From contig DCEW01000033.1 of the NCBI GenBank assembly GCA_002314265.1, positions 1 through 39,764 of the forward strand: a stretch of DNA of 39,764 nucleotides. Reading direction: 5' to 3'. This document shows positions 7,783 through 16,559 of this stretch, piece by piece (position 1 is the first letter of the stretch; each line of letters starts with the position of its first letter). The stretch is from Flavobacteriales bacterium UBA1820. GTDB taxonomy: Bacteria > Bacteroidota > Bacteroidia > Flavobacteriales > UBA1820. The position numbers were made by a program, and so were the translations under genes. Under the pieces are notes generated by a model, which was not told where the DNA came from, did no database searches, and saw only the letters and a list, made by a program, of their open reading frames with translations.

Positions 7783-8796
7783 TCACAGCCGGTCCGAAGG
7801 GAATCGGATCCCGTTTTGCGCCCGGGCGGCATCCATGATCTCGGCCGTAGCGATGCTCGCGGCGAACGAATTGACCGGGTGTTCGCCACCGCCGCGGCAG
7901 ATCAGGTCGATGAAGGTGGACACCTCGTACACCATGTCAAAGGGAGCGTGTTCGACCGAAAGATCCTCCCGCGAGCCGTTCCGAAGCACGATCTGTGCCC
8001 GTGCGAAGGAGTTGATCCGCTCGATGAGGATCCTTCCGCCCTCGCCCTGGATTTCGCTCGGCAAGGACGAATCGGCGATCTTGGAGTGGACTACCACGCC
8101 TTCCATCTGCGGATAACGGCACAGGAGCGAACCTTGCCCGTCCACCCCGGTGCGCAGCAGCAGGGAGCGCGAGACGACCTCTTCCGGCGGCCCGAACAGC
8201 ACGACCATCGGGTACAGCCCGTAGATACCGATGTCCAGCAGCGATCCTCCGGAAAATTCCGGTGAGAAGACGTTGAAATCCTCGCCGGCCAGGAAACGGT
8301 CGTAGCGCGAGGAACGCTGGCAAAAGGCCGCAAAGTAGCGTCGGATGGGGGCTATGCGGGGTAGGGCTTCCCGCACGGCGGCAAACGTAGGAGTGAGGGT
8401 GGTTTTGAGAGCTTCCATCAGTACGAGCCCTTTTTCTTGGGCGGTGCGGCACATGAGTCCCGCCTGCCGGGCGTTGGAAGCCAAGGGTTTTTCGCAGAGC
8501 ACGTGTTTTCCGTGGGAGAGCAGGAGCATCGTTTGTGCGAAATGCAGCGAGTTGGGCGAGGCGATGTACGCCGCGTCGAAGGTGTCGCTGCAGGCGGCTT
8601 GTTCCAGATCGGTGAAGGTGTGTTCCACGCCGTGGCGAGCAGCGAAGGCCGAGGCAGTGTCCTGCCGCCGGGAATAGACGGCCGAGTGGACGAAACGCGG
8701 GTCGAGGTGCGCCCCGCGGAGCATCGTCTCGACGATGGGGCTGGTGCCGATGGTCAGAAACCGCACCGGACGGTTTTCATTGGGGGCAGGGGTCAT
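7783..8796 (-). CDS. Gfo/Idh/MocA-family NAD(P)-dependent oxidoreductase
   Basis: Encodes 337 residues. The N-terminal Rossmann half begins VRFLTIGTSPIVETML and contains the family's EKP motif (HVLCEKPLASN, near residue 101). The C-terminal half includes FSGGSLLDIGIYGLYPMVVLFG near residue 181, the usual substrate-side GG.LlDiGiY segment. Members oxidise or reduce sugars, inositols and related polyols; the substrate here cannot be told. The frame is open far upstream, but the ATG at 8796 overlaps the stop of the alcohol dehydrogenase by four bases (ATGA), so the two are coupled and end at one terminator. Confidence 0.88.
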   Translation of the reverse strand: MTPAPNENRPVRFLTIGTSPIVETMLRGAHLDPRFVHSAVYSRRQDTASAFAARHGVEHTFTDLEQAACSDTFDAAYIASPNSLHFAQTMLLLSHGKHVLCEKPLASNARQAGLMCRTAQEKGLVLMEALKTTLTPTFAAVREALPRIAPIRRYFAAFCQRSSRYDRFLAGEDFNVFSPEFSGGSLLDIGIYGLYPMVVLFGPPEEVVSRSLLLRTGVDGQGSLLCRYPQMEGVVVHSKIADSSLPSEIQGEGGRILIERINSFARAQIVLRNGSREDLSVEHAPFDMVYEVSTFIDLICRGGGEHPVNSFAASIATAEIMDAARAQNGIRFPSDRL

Positions 8797-9968
8797 AGCG
8801 CCAGGTGATAGATCTCGTACACGTCGCCCCGGGTGAGTTCGACGAAGTGCCCGATGGTTTGGCTTCCGTTGGCGGTGGCCAGGTCGGCCATCTTCCCGAA
8901 CGACGAGTAAGGGATGTCCGTGTGGGAAAAACAGGTGGGCAACCCCAGCGATGCGAAGAAGGTTTCGGTGCGGCGGATGCCTTCGAGGGCGGTCTTTTCC
9001 GGTGCGGCGAAATCGTCTTCCACGCCCCATACACGCACCGCAAAACGAGCGAAGCGGGCTACGTCGTGGCGATAGACGTACTTCATCCAGGCGGGCAGCA
9101 CGATGGCCAGTGCCGCCCCGTGCGTCATGTCGTACAGGGCGCTGGGCTGGTGGGCGATGGCGTGCGAGGCCCAGTCGCCGATGCGGCCGGCGGACAGCAG
9201 GTCGTTGTGGGCCAAGGTGCCGGCCCACATCAACTGTGCGCGGGCGGAGTAGTCGTCCGGCTGTTCGAGGGCGCGGGGAAGGTGGGCGATGACGGTGCGC
9301 AGGACGGCTTCGCACAGGCGGTCCGACAGATCGACATCCGCCTCCCGGGTGAAGTAGCGTTCCAGGACATGGGCCATGATGTCCACGCCGCCGGCAGCCG
9401 TCTGGTAAGCCGGCAGGGTGTAGGTGAGGGTGGGGTCGAGGATGGACAACCGGGGGCGTAACAACGGGGTGTGAAAGCCTTTCTTTATCGGCCGATCGTC
9501 CTGTTCCCGGGTGAGTACGCACGAGTCGGAGGCTTCGCTCCCGGCGGCGGGGATGGTGAGCAGGGTAACCACCGGCAGGCATTGTTGCGGGGTGGCTTTG
9601 CCGCAGAAGAAGTCCCAGACTTCCCCCGGATAAGGTGCGCCGGCGGCGATGGCTTTGGCCGTGTCGATCACGCTGCCCCCGCCTACGGCCAGCAGGCCTT
9701 CGAGGTTTTCGCGGCGAACCAGGTCGATGCCGGCTTTCACCGGGGCAAGGCGCGGGTTGGGGTGGATGTCTCCCAGTTCCCGGTAGTAGATGCCGGAGGC
9801 TTCCAAGGCACGGCGAACGCGGTCGAGCAGGCCGCTTTTTTGGGCACTGTGGCCTCCGTAAACCAGCAGTACGCGGCGCGCGATGGGTTCGAGACGCTGG
9901 CCGATCTCCTGGTGGGTGCCGGCTCCGAAAACGATTTCGGTGGGCTGGCTGTAAACGAAATTTTTCAT
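8793..9968 (-). CDS. Iron-containing (group III) alcohol dehydrogenase
   Basis: Encodes 391 residues, close to the 387-residue YqhD/butanol dehydrogenase group. The nucleotide-binding GGGS lies at residues 97-100, with LTIPAAGSEAS near 138. The four expected metal ligands are visible: D196 and H200 in GGVDIMAHVLE, H269 in SHAIAHQP and H283 in MTHGAALAIV. Such enzymes reduce aldehydes to alcohols with NAD(P)H in the cytosol. It is coupled by a four-base overlap to a Gfo/Idh/MocA oxidoreductase, suggesting a shared role in carbonyl or sugar-derived aldehyde handling, which is inference. A strong -7 element precedes it. Confidence 0.93.
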   Translation of the reverse strand: MKNFVYSQPTEIVFGAGTHQEIGQRLEPIARRVLLVYGGHSAQKSGLLDRVRRALEASGIYYRELGDIHPNPRLAPVKAGIDLVRRENLEGLLAVGGGSVIDTAKAIAAGAPYPGEVWDFFCGKATPQQCLPVVTLLTIPAAGSEASDSCVLTREQDDRPIKKGFHTPLLRPRLSILDPTLTYTLPAYQTAAGGVDIMAHVLERYFTREADVDLSDRLCEAVLRTVIAHLPRALEQPDDYSARAQLMWAGTLAHNDLLSAGRIGDWASHAIAHQPSALYDMTHGAALAIVLPAWMKYVYRHDVARFARFAVRVWGVEDDFAAPEKTALEGIRRTETFFASLGLPTCFSHTDIPYSSFGKMADLATANGSQTIGHFVELTRGDVYEIYHLAL

Positions 9969-10002
9969 TTTAGGAATGTATTTCGCTGTAAATGGCGGAT
10001 AG

Positions 10003-10010
10003 CAAAGGTA
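10003..10010 (-). promoter_or_regulatory. Candidate alcohol dehydrogenase promoter -7 element
   Basis: Minus-strand TACCTTTG is a clean TAnnTTTG match about 35 bases before the ATG at 9968. No standard -33 TTTG was found. Confidence 0.5.
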
Positions 10011-10084
10011 ATCCTTTGCCCGGAAAAACGAAAAAGAGGGGGGAGGTGTGTTTTTTGTAAAAACTTTTTAGGAGAAAAGGGAGG

Positions 10085-10121
10085 ATAAAAAAGCGGGTCT
10101 GCGCATTGCGCGCAGACCCGC
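10085..10121 (-). terminator. Intrinsic terminator of the serine hydrolase gene
   Basis: A perfect 12-bp GC-rich stem pairs 10093-10104 with 10110-10121 around a 5-base loop, followed on the minus strand by six T residues (10092-10087). It lies 37 bases downstream of the hydrolase stop. Confidence 0.92.
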
Positions 10122-10158
10122 GATGGAGGTCGGAGGGACGAACGAATCGCCCGCCGTG

Positions 10159-11664
10159 TCATTCAAATTCGGGGAAGAGGTCCTGATCGGGCCAGTTGCC
10201 GGTGGCCATTACCCGGGAGAGCAGCACGTACAGCGCGTCGTCGAACGAACCGCTGGACTGGTTGAGGTAGCTGCGCGAGTTGCACAGGATGGCGCAGTGG
10301 GTGTCGCCGTTGTAGTTGCGGGCCCACATGGTAGCCGTACCGGCCAGGTTGCCGCTGTGGTAGGCTGCGCCGGGGAACAGGGAGTGTCCGACCCGCCAGC
10401 CCAACGCATAGTATCGGTAGGCGGCCGAGGGAGTTACCATCAGGTCGAGGATGTACTGGGGGAAAATGTCGGGACGGTCGTCCTGGCCGTCCAGCGCGCA
10501 GGCCATCCGCATCAGGTCGGGGGTGGAGGCGATGAGACCTCCGCAGGAGTCGAGGCGTTTCATGTCGTTGCCGTAGCCGTTGGTGCCGTCCTGGGAGTAG
10601 TAGACGGATTCGTTGGGCAGACGGTTTGCCTGGCCGTTGGTGCCTACCCGGATGTTTTTCGCTCCGGCGGGTTCGAGGACGGCTTGCTTGAGGTAATCCT
10701 CGTAGGGCATTCCGGTGATGGCTTCCACTACGCGTCCCAGTACGCAATAGCCGAAGTTGGAGTACTGGTATTTTTCACCGGGGGCGTAGTTGGAGTCGAA
10801 GTTTTTGACCACGTATTTGATCGTTTCGATGTTGGAAAGTGGTTTGGTGATGGTGTTGTCGAACATCGGGTCAAATTTGGCCGCCTGGTTGATGCCGCTG
10901 GTGTGCTCCAGAAAACTGCGGATGGTCATCTGTTCGAAGTTGGCCTTGTGGTCGGGGAACTGTTCGTAGAGCACTCCGCCCAGGGCGAAGGGACGGTCGG
11001 TGAGTTTGAGTTTGCCCTCGTCCAGCAGGCGCATGATGCACATCGAGGCGAAGGGCTTGGAGCAACTGGCCAGACGGAGCATGTAGTTGGGCTCCAGCCG
11101 TTCGTAATTGTCCTTGTCGGCATAGCCGTAGCCGCGGGCATAGACCAGTTTGCCTTTGTGGGCGATGGAGACCGAGATGCCGGGGATGGAGTACTTTTCC
11201 ATGAAGTCGTACACCATTTTGTCGATCTTGTCGATGCCGTTCTGGACGTTCACGTAATAGTAGGCCGAGGCCGATCCGTCCATCGAGGTAACCTTTACCC
11301 GTACCAGTTTGGAATAGTCGTGCGGGGTTACGCCCGAGGTCATGGTCTTGCCGTCGATCTCGACTTTGGCTCCGTCCGAGACGTTGAACGTGGCCTTGAG
11401 GTTGTCCAAAGGCACGCCGATGGGGATCGTTACGTAGTAGGTGCCGTCCAGCAGACGGTGGGAGCAGGTGGTGGTAAGACCGGGATTGTCTTTCGGGGCG
11501 AAAGAGATGGATTTGAGCGTGCAGGCCCACTGGGGAGGCACGGTGCCGTCGTCCGGGTCGTCGTCCCCGCCGGGGCCGTCGGTTTTGGAGCAGGAAACGG
11601 CGATCAGAGCCGCCAAAGAAGACAGGAAAAGGACCTTGAAGAAACGACTGAGAAAATTTTTCAT
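10159..11664 (-). CDS. Lipoprotein serine hydrolase, beta-lactamase/penicillin-binding (class C) fold
   Basis: Encodes 501 residues. A lipoprotein signal ends ALIAVSC with Cys25, followed by an acidic and glycine-rich linker typical of surface-exposed Bacteroidota lipoproteins. Residues about 45-140 look like a small beta-sandwich of the DUF5018 sort. The hydrolase domain follows, with the catalytic SxxK at S200-K203 (ASCSKPF), YSN at 301-303 and HSG at 436-438. That set fits esterase, D-aminopeptidase or PBP4*-like enzymes as well as true class C beta-lactamases, so drug resistance should not be assumed. The start at 11664 is fixed by the signal peptide. It has its own promoter-like element and a strong terminator, so it is a single-gene unit. 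Confidence 0.9.
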   Translation of the reverse strand: MKNFLSRFFKVLFLSSLAALIAVSCSKTDGPGGDDDPDDGTVPPQWACTLKSISFAPKDNPGLTTTCSHRLLDGTYYVTIPIGVPLDNLKATFNVSDGAKVEIDGKTMTSGVTPHDYSKLVRVKVTSMDGSASAYYYVNVQNGIDKIDKMVYDFMEKYSIPGISVSIAHKGKLVYARGYGYADKDNYERLEPNYMLRLASCSKPFASMCIMRLLDEGKLKLTDRPFALGGVLYEQFPDHKANFEQMTIRSFLEHTSGINQAAKFDPMFDNTITKPLSNIETIKYVVKNFDSNYAPGEKYQYSNFGYCVLGRVVEAITGMPYEDYLKQAVLEPAGAKNIRVGTNGQANRLPNESVYYSQDGTNGYGNDMKRLDSCGGLIASTPDLMRMACALDGQDDRPDIFPQYILDLMVTPSAAYRYYALGWRVGHSLFPGAAYHSGNLAGTATMWARNYNGDTHCAILCNSRSYLNQSSGSFDDALYVLLSRVMATGNWPDQDLFPEFE

Positions 11665-11693
11665 GGGTGCGTTTGATAGTGTTTCGATGGCGA

Positions 11694-11701
11694 CAAATGT
11701 A
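11694..11701 (-). promoter_or_regulatory. Candidate serine hydrolase promoter -7 element
   Basis: Minus-strand TACATTTG matches TAnnTTTG and lies about 30 bases before the chosen ATG at 11664. Confidence 0.45.
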
Positions 11702-11803
11702 GAGTTTTTCGGTAAAGCTCGAGAGGTCGGGAAGATTTTTAAGACAGCCTGGAAAGTTAATATTTTTTCAGATGCCTTCACCGGCCGGTTCGGGTTATTT
11801 TCC

Positions 11804-11811
11804 TAATTTTG
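11804..11811 (+). promoter_or_regulatory. Candidate lolD promoter -7 element, very close to the gene
   Basis: TAATTTTG matches TAnnTTTG. Transcription would begin near 11817, so the first ATG (11816) would be essentially leaderless and the second ATG (11828) would have a leader of only about ten bases. Confidence 0.45.
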
Positions 11812-11827
11812 TTCAATGACAAAACAG

Positions 11828-12550
11828 ATGATAAAAGCGGTCAACATACACAAATCCTTCGGCTCGCTGGAGGTGCTCAAGGGGGTCAGTGCCGAGGTCG
11901 CCGCCGGGGAAATCGTTTCGGTGGTCGGGCCTTCGGGTGCCGGAAAGACGACCCTGCTCCAGATACTGGGAACGCTCGACGATTTCACCCCCGTGTCCGG
12001 CCAGGAGTCCTATGTGGAGATAGACGGGGTGCGCACCGACCGTCTGGGCGATCGGCGTCTGTCCCGTTTTCGCAACCGCAACGTAGGGTTCATCTTCCAG
12101 TTCCACCGTTTGCTGCCGGAGTTCGATGCGCTGGAGAATGTCTGCCTGCCGGCGATGATCGCCGGGCGGACTCTGAAAGAGGCGGAAAAACGGGCGATGG
12201 AACTGTTGGGCTTCATGGGACTCACCCACCGGGCGCACCACTTGCCTTCGGAACTCTCGGGGGGCGAAGCGCAGCGGGTAGCCATAGCCCGGGCCTTGAT
12301 CAACCGCCCCAGCGTTGTGTTGGCCGACGAGCCTTCCGGCAATCTGGACAGCCACAATGCGGACAGCCTGCACCGTTTGTTCCTCGATCTGCGGGATCGT
12401 TTCGGACAGACGTTCGTGGTGGTAACGCACAACCCCTCGTTGGCCGATATGGCCGACCGGAGGTTCGAGATGCGCGATGGCGTGATAGAGCGCATCGTAG
12501 AGTTGCGTTCGGGAGCAAAGCAGACGGAGGCGGACGATGCCGGACGATAG
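11828..12550 (+). CDS. LolD-like lipoprotein-release ABC transporter ATPase
   Basis: Encodes 240 residues from the ATG at 11828, or 244 from the in-frame ATG at 11816. Family members typically begin MI.A..I.KSFG, which favours 11828. Walker A (GPSGAGKTT), the Q-loop ([16 protein letters not shown]), the signature [15 protein letters not shown], Walker B ([12 protein letters not shown]) and the switch histidine (VVTHN) are all intact. This is the MacB/LolD subfamily, whose members power extraction of lipoproteins from the inner membrane by LolCE. No LolCE permease gene is nearby, as is common in Bacteroidota. The gene overlaps the next by 14 bases, so the two are coupled. Confidence 0.85.
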   Translation: MIKAVNIHKSFGSLEVLKGVSAEVAAGEIVSVVGPSGAGKTTLLQILGTLDDFTPVSGQESYVEIDGVRTDRLGDRRLSRFRNRNVGFIFQFHRLLPEFDALENVCLPAMIAGRTLKEAEKRAMELLGFMGLTHRAHHLPSELSGGEAQRVAIARALINRPSVVLADEPSGNLDSHNADSLHRLFLDLRDRFGQTFVVVTHNPSLADMADRRFEMRDGVIERIVELRSGAKQTEADDAGR

Positions 12551-13355
12551 AGACGGTAGAGAGGAGAAGGGCGCGGCAGTAGACTCTGCGGCAGTTGCAA
12601 CGCCGACGCTCGGGGAGCGGTTGGAGCGGGCCTATGCGCGGATCGATGCCGCGGAGTTCGTCGCGGGCGATCCGGTGCAGTTTCCCCGGCGGTATTCGCG
12701 CCCGGAAGACATCGAAGTGGCGGGAATACTCTGTGCTACGCTGGCATGGGGAAGGCGCGCGTCGATCCTGTCTTCGTGCCGGAGATTGCTGGAGTCGATG
12801 GGCGATTCGCCCTACCGATACGTGATGGAAAACGGGAGAAACCCTTCCCTGCAGACAGGAAAAGCCGTGCACCGGACCTTTTCGCAGAGCGATCTGGCGT
12901 TTTTCCTGGCGGGATTGCGCGGGGTGTACTGCCGTTACGGCTCGCTGGAGGCGGTCTTCGCGCCCCGAGGGGGAGAGCGGGGATTGTGGGACGGGATCGC
13001 CCGTTTCCGCGAGCAGATGCTGGCCGCGGTGGGGGACTACCCGTTGGGACGGCATATTTCCTGCCCGCAGCGCGGCTCGGCGTGCAAGCGTCTGCACCTC
13101 TTCCTGCGCTGGATGGTGCGCCGCGAAGGAGGCATCGACTTGGGACTGTGGAAACGGGTGCGGTCTTCGGATCTGTCCATGCCGTTGGATGTCCACGTGG
13201 GGCGGGTTTCCCGGAGTTTGGGCTTGCTGACGCGGCGGCAGAACGACCGTGGGGCGGTGGAGGAACTGGACCGGGTGCTTCGCCGGTACGATCCGTCCGA
13301 TCCGGTCAAGTACGACCTAGCGCTGTTTTCCCTGGGGGAAAGCGGGGTGCTTTGA
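12537..13355 (+). CDS. TIGR02757 (DUF2400) family protein
   Basis: Encodes 272 residues, soluble, without a signal peptide. Family-typical segments are [30 protein letters not shown] near residue 45, [13 protein letters not shown] near 183, and [21 protein letters not shown] near 210. The C-terminal portion [10 protein letters not shown] is also characteristic. The family is widespread in Bacteroidota and has no established function to my knowledge; a helix-rich DNA-glycosylase-like fold has been suggested but cannot be judged here. It overlaps lolD by 14 bases. The first 20 residues are low in complexity, so an internal start is possible. Confidence 0.85.
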   Translation: MPDDRDGREEKGAAVDSAAVATPTLGERLERAYARIDAAEFVAGDPVQFPRRYSRPEDIEVAGILCATLAWGRRASILSSCRRLLESMGDSPYRYVMENGRNPSLQTGKAVHRTFSQSDLAFFLAGLRGVYCRYGSLEAVFAPRGGERGLWDGIARFREQMLAAVGDYPLGRHISCPQRGSACKRLHLFLRWMVRREGGIDLGLWKRVRSSDLSMPLDVHVGRVSRSLGLLTRRQNDRGAVEELDRVLRRYDPSDPVKYDLALFSLGESGVL

Positions 13356-13484
13356 GCGGGGGAAGCGGGAGAAAAGGTATGCCTTGGCCTTGAAAAGCGA
13401 GGAAGGGGGGGGAAGATGACGAAGGAGAGAAGAAAAAGAATCGAAAAAATAAGCGATAAAACGAAGAAGGAGAGAGTAGAACAG
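13356..13484 (+). other. Purine-rich leader before the helicase gene
   Basis: This stretch is dominated by A and G on the coding strand, especially 13394-13480. It holds an in-frame ATG at 13416 that would add 23 lysine/arginine-rich residues to the helicase with no family match. A GGAGAG-like purine run precedes the ATG at 13485. No hairpin terminator was seen. Confidence 0.5.
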
Positions 13485-15821
13485 ATGTCTTATTTGGATG
13501 AACTCAACGATGCGCAGCGCGCGGCGGTGGAATGTACCGAGGGACCGATGATGATCATCGCCGGGGCCGGGTCGGGCAAGACGCGGGTGCTGACGTATCG
13601 GATCGCACATTTGATCCGCAAGGGTGTTTCACCGTTTCAGATCCTGGCGCTGACCTTTACCAACAAGGCTGCGCGCGAGATGCAGGCGCGTATCTCGGCC
13701 ATGGTGGGGTATTCCGATGCGCAGGCGCTGTGGATGGGGACGTTCCATTCGGTCTTTGCGCGGATTTTGCGCGCCGAGGCGCACCGCTTGGGCTTTCCGT
13801 CCAATTTTACCATTTACGATACGGACGACAGCCTTCGGCTGATCACTCAGATCATCAAGGATATGCAACTGGACAAGGAGATCTACAAACCCAAACAGGT
13901 CCAGGGGCGTATCTCCTCGCTGAAGAACAACCTGATCACCGTCAATGCCTACGACCGTTATCCGGAATGCGCCGAAACGGACGCGGCGGCGCGCCGGCCG
14001 AAGTTTCTCGACGTGTACCGCCAGTATGTCGAGCGGTGTTTCAAGGCGGGGGCAATGGATTTCGACGACCTGCTGCTGCGCACCAACGAGCTTCTGGCGC
14101 GCTTTCCCGACGTGCTGGCCAAGTATCAGGACCGTTTCCGCTATATCCTGGTGGACGAGTATCAGGATACCAACCATTCCCAGTACCTGATCGTCAAGGC
14201 GCTGGCCGACCTTTACCGCAATATCTGCGTGGTGGGCGACGATGCGCAGAGCATCTATTCGTTCCGCGGGGCGAACATCGCCAACATCCTGCACTTCAAC
14301 CGCGACTACCCCGAAGCCCGGATCTTCAAGCTGGAGCAGAATTACCGTTCGACCAAGAACATCGTCGGGGCGGCCAACAGCGTGATCGCCAAAAACCGCG
14401 ACAAGCTCGACAAGGATGTCTGGACGGCCAACGATGCCGGCGAACCGGTGCGGGTGGTACGCAATCTCACCGACGGGGACGAGGCTTACTACATCGCCCG
14501 GACCATCAAATCCCTGCGGGAGGACGATCCGAAGGCGCGTTACCAGGATTTTGCCGTGCTCTACCGCACCAATGCCCAGAGCCGTGCCATCGAAGACGCC
14601 CTGCGGCGGCACAACATCCCGTACCGCATCTGGGGCGGGCAGTCCTTCTATGCGCGCAAGGAGATCAAGGACGCGCTGGCGTACATGCGCCTGGCTGTCA
14701 ATCCGAAGGACGAGGAGGCGCTCTTGCGTGTGATCAATTACCCGGCGCGGGGCATCGGCGAGACGACGCTCAACAAACTGATCGTGGCGGCCAACCACTA
14801 CGGACGGAGTGTGTTCGAGGTGATCGGAGCGCTCGATCGGCTGCCGCAGTTGGCGATCCAGTCCGGTGTGCGGGCCAAGTTGGATGCCTTTGCGACCATG
14901 ATCCAGGCCTTTGGGGTGTACGCTTCGACCCTCGATGCGTTCGAGGCGGCGGACAAGATCCTGCGCGAGTCGGGGATCCTTTCGCTGATGAGCTCGGCGA
15001 CCGACCCGGAGGATGTGGCGCGCTATGAAAACGTACAGGAGTTGGTCAATAGCATCAAGGACTTCGTGGAGAGCCAGAAGGAGATCGCCGACGAGGATGC
15101 TTCGCTCTCGACCTTCGTGCAGCAGGTGGCCCTGCTTACCGACATGGACCGGGGCGAGGAGTCGGATACGGATCGGGTGGCGCTGATGACGGTGCACATG
15201 GCCAAGGGGCTGGAGTTCGGCACGGTGTTCGTGGCGGGGATGGAGGAAAACCTGTTCCCGAGCATGATGAGTTCCTCGACCCGCGAGGAGATCGAGGAGG
15301 AACGCCGGCTGTTTTACGTGGCGCTCACCCGCGCCGAGCGTCGAGCCATCCTCACCTACGCCGAGCAGCGTTACCGCTGGGGAAAACTCACCGATGGCGA
15401 ATTGTCCCGGTTTGTGGATGAGATCGACGACCGTTACCTGGAATTTTCCGTGCCGAAGGAGATGCGGCGCGCTGCCGGTTCGTCCATCCTGGATGCGGGC
15501 ATCTTCGGCGCGGCGTCGGGTCCGAGCGCTCCGGCGCCTTTCCGCCGTCGGACGGAAAGACCCTCGGGCAGCGCGTCCGGACGCTCCGCCGCGCCGAAGA
15601 ACCTCAAGCCGCTCGGCAAGGCGGTGGCTGCAGCGGCGGGAGCGGGTGCTTCGGGCGGAGGAGACCTCGCCGTGGGCGACCGTGTGCGGCACGAACGTTT
15701 CGGCGACGGGACGGTGCTCACCCTGGAAGGCGCTGGAGCGGATGCGAAGGCAACGATCCGCTTCGACAACATCGGCGAGAAGAAAATGTTGCTTAAATTT
15801 GCCAAAATACAAAAGATATAG
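13485..15821 (+). CDS. PcrA/UvrD-type superfamily 1A DNA helicase
   Basis: Encodes 778 residues from the ATG at 13485 (MSYLDELNDAQRAAV), where family homology begins. It unwinds DNA 3'-5' in repair and clears RNA polymerase or RecA-type filaments. Walker A (AGAGSGKTRVLTYR), Walker B with DEYQDTN, GDDAQSIYSFRGA, the QNYRST motif, VALMTVHMAKGLEF and LFYVALTRAERR are all present. After a low-complexity Ala/Ser/Arg linker comes a C-terminal Tudor-like module (GDRVRHERFGDGTVL), the part of PcrA known to contact RNA polymerase. It ends 13 bases before the DUF4290 gene. Confidence 0.95.
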   Translation: MSYLDELNDAQRAAVECTEGPMMIIAGAGSGKTRVLTYRIAHLIRKGVSPFQILALTFTNKAAREMQARISAMVGYSDAQALWMGTFHSVFARILRAEAHRLGFPSNFTIYDTDDSLRLITQIIKDMQLDKEIYKPKQVQGRISSLKNNLITVNAYDRYPECAETDAAARRPKFLDVYRQYVERCFKAGAMDFDDLLLRTNELLARFPDVLAKYQDRFRYILVDEYQDTNHSQYLIVKALADLYRNICVVGDDAQSIYSFRGANIANILHFNRDYPEARIFKLEQNYRSTKNIVGAANSVIAKNRDKLDKDVWTANDAGEPVRVVRNLTDGDEAYYIARTIKSLREDDPKARYQDFAVLYRTNAQSRAIEDALRRHNIPYRIWGGQSFYARKEIKDALAYMRLAVNPKDEEALLRVINYPARGIGETTLNKLIVAANHYGRSVFEVIGALDRLPQLAIQSGVRAKLDAFATMIQAFGVYASTLDAFEAADKILRESGILSLMSSATDPEDVARYENVQELVNSIKDFVESQKEIADEDASLSTFVQQVALLTDMDRGEESDTDRVALMTVHMAKGLEFGTVFVAGMEENLFPSMMSSSTREEIEEERRLFYVALTRAERRAILTYAEQRYRWGKLTDGELSRFVDEIDDRYLEFSVPKEMRRAAGSSILDAGIFGAASGPSAPAPFRRRTERPSGSASGRSAAPKNLKPLGKAVAAAAGAGASGGGDLAVGDRVRHERFGDGTVLTLEGAGADAKATIRFDNIGEKKMLLKFAKIQKI

Positions 15822-15834
15822 CACGATACAGATT

Positions 15835-16527
15835 ATGGCTTTGACAGAGCACGAGCACCTGGGTTTTTCGTACAATACCGAACGGGAAAAGCTCAAGATT
15901 CCCGAGTACGGTCGCACGCTCCAGCAGATGGTGGACTATTGCGTGACGATCGAGGACCGCGACGAGCGCAACCGGGCGGCGCGCAGAATCATCGACGTGA
16001 TGGGCGAGATCAACCCCCACCTGCGCAACGTGCCGGACTTCCAGCACAAGCTGTGGGACCAGTTGTTCATCATGTCGGATTTCCGTCTGGACATCGACTC
16101 CCCGTTCCCTATCCCCACGCGGGAGACCTTTGCCGCGCCGCCCGACCGTCTGGACTATCCTCCGGTGTTGGACAAGTACCGGTATTACGGCCATTACATC
16201 CGCAGTCTGATCGAGGTGGCCTGCGCGATGGAGCCGGGCGACCGCCGGGAAGCACTGTTGATCGCCATCGCCAAGCACATGAAGAAGTCGTACCTGGCCT
16301 GGAACAAGGATTCGGTGGAGGACGGGGTGATCTTCGCCCACTTGGAGGAACTCTCCGGCGGTAGGGTCGACATCGAGGCGCTCAAGTCGCACCTGCCCGG
16401 CGGGGAAATCGGCACGCTCAACCCGCAGGGAATCCCGGTGCAGAAAAAACGCTTTGCCCAGAACGGGCAGCGGCAGAAACAACAAGGCAAGGCTTCCCGT
16501 AAAAACTCGGGAAACGGCAACAAATAA
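15835..16527 (+). CDS. DUF4290 domain protein
   Basis: Encodes 230 residues. It begins with EHLGFSYNTEREKLKIPEYGRTLQQMVDYC and continues with IMSDFRLDIDSPFPIP, matching the Bacteroidota-specific DUF4290 family. The last 30 residues are a basic, Gln/Lys/Asn-rich tail that may bind nucleic acid or simply be disordered. No function is known to me. Its position immediately before murA is conserved in the phylum, hinting at a link to envelope growth. The start at 15835 lies 13 bases after the helicase stop, and 32 bases separate its end from murA. Confidence 0.88.
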   Translation: MALTEHEHLGFSYNTEREKLKIPEYGRTLQQMVDYCVTIEDRDERNRAARRIIDVMGEINPHLRNVPDFQHKLWDQLFIMSDFRLDIDSPFPIPTRETFAAPPDRLDYPPVLDKYRYYGHYIRSLIEVACAMEPGDRREALLIAIAKHMKKSYLAWNKDSVEDGVIFAHLEELSGGRVDIEALKSHLPGGEIGTLNPQGIPVQKKRFAQNGQRQKQQGKASRKNSGNGNK

Positions 16528-16559
16528 GTAACCACGAATAACACGCGCAAGTAAAACAC

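Noticed and set aside
10159..11664. True beta-lactamase resistance gene
   Set aside because: The SxxK, YxN and HxG motifs are shared by esterases and peptidases of the same fold; the lipoprotein form with an added beta domain does not point specifically to drug hydrolysis.
13629..15917. Minus-strand open frame of 762 codons
   Set aside because: Antisense shadow of the PcrA helicase gene, with Arg/His-rich, domain-less translation.
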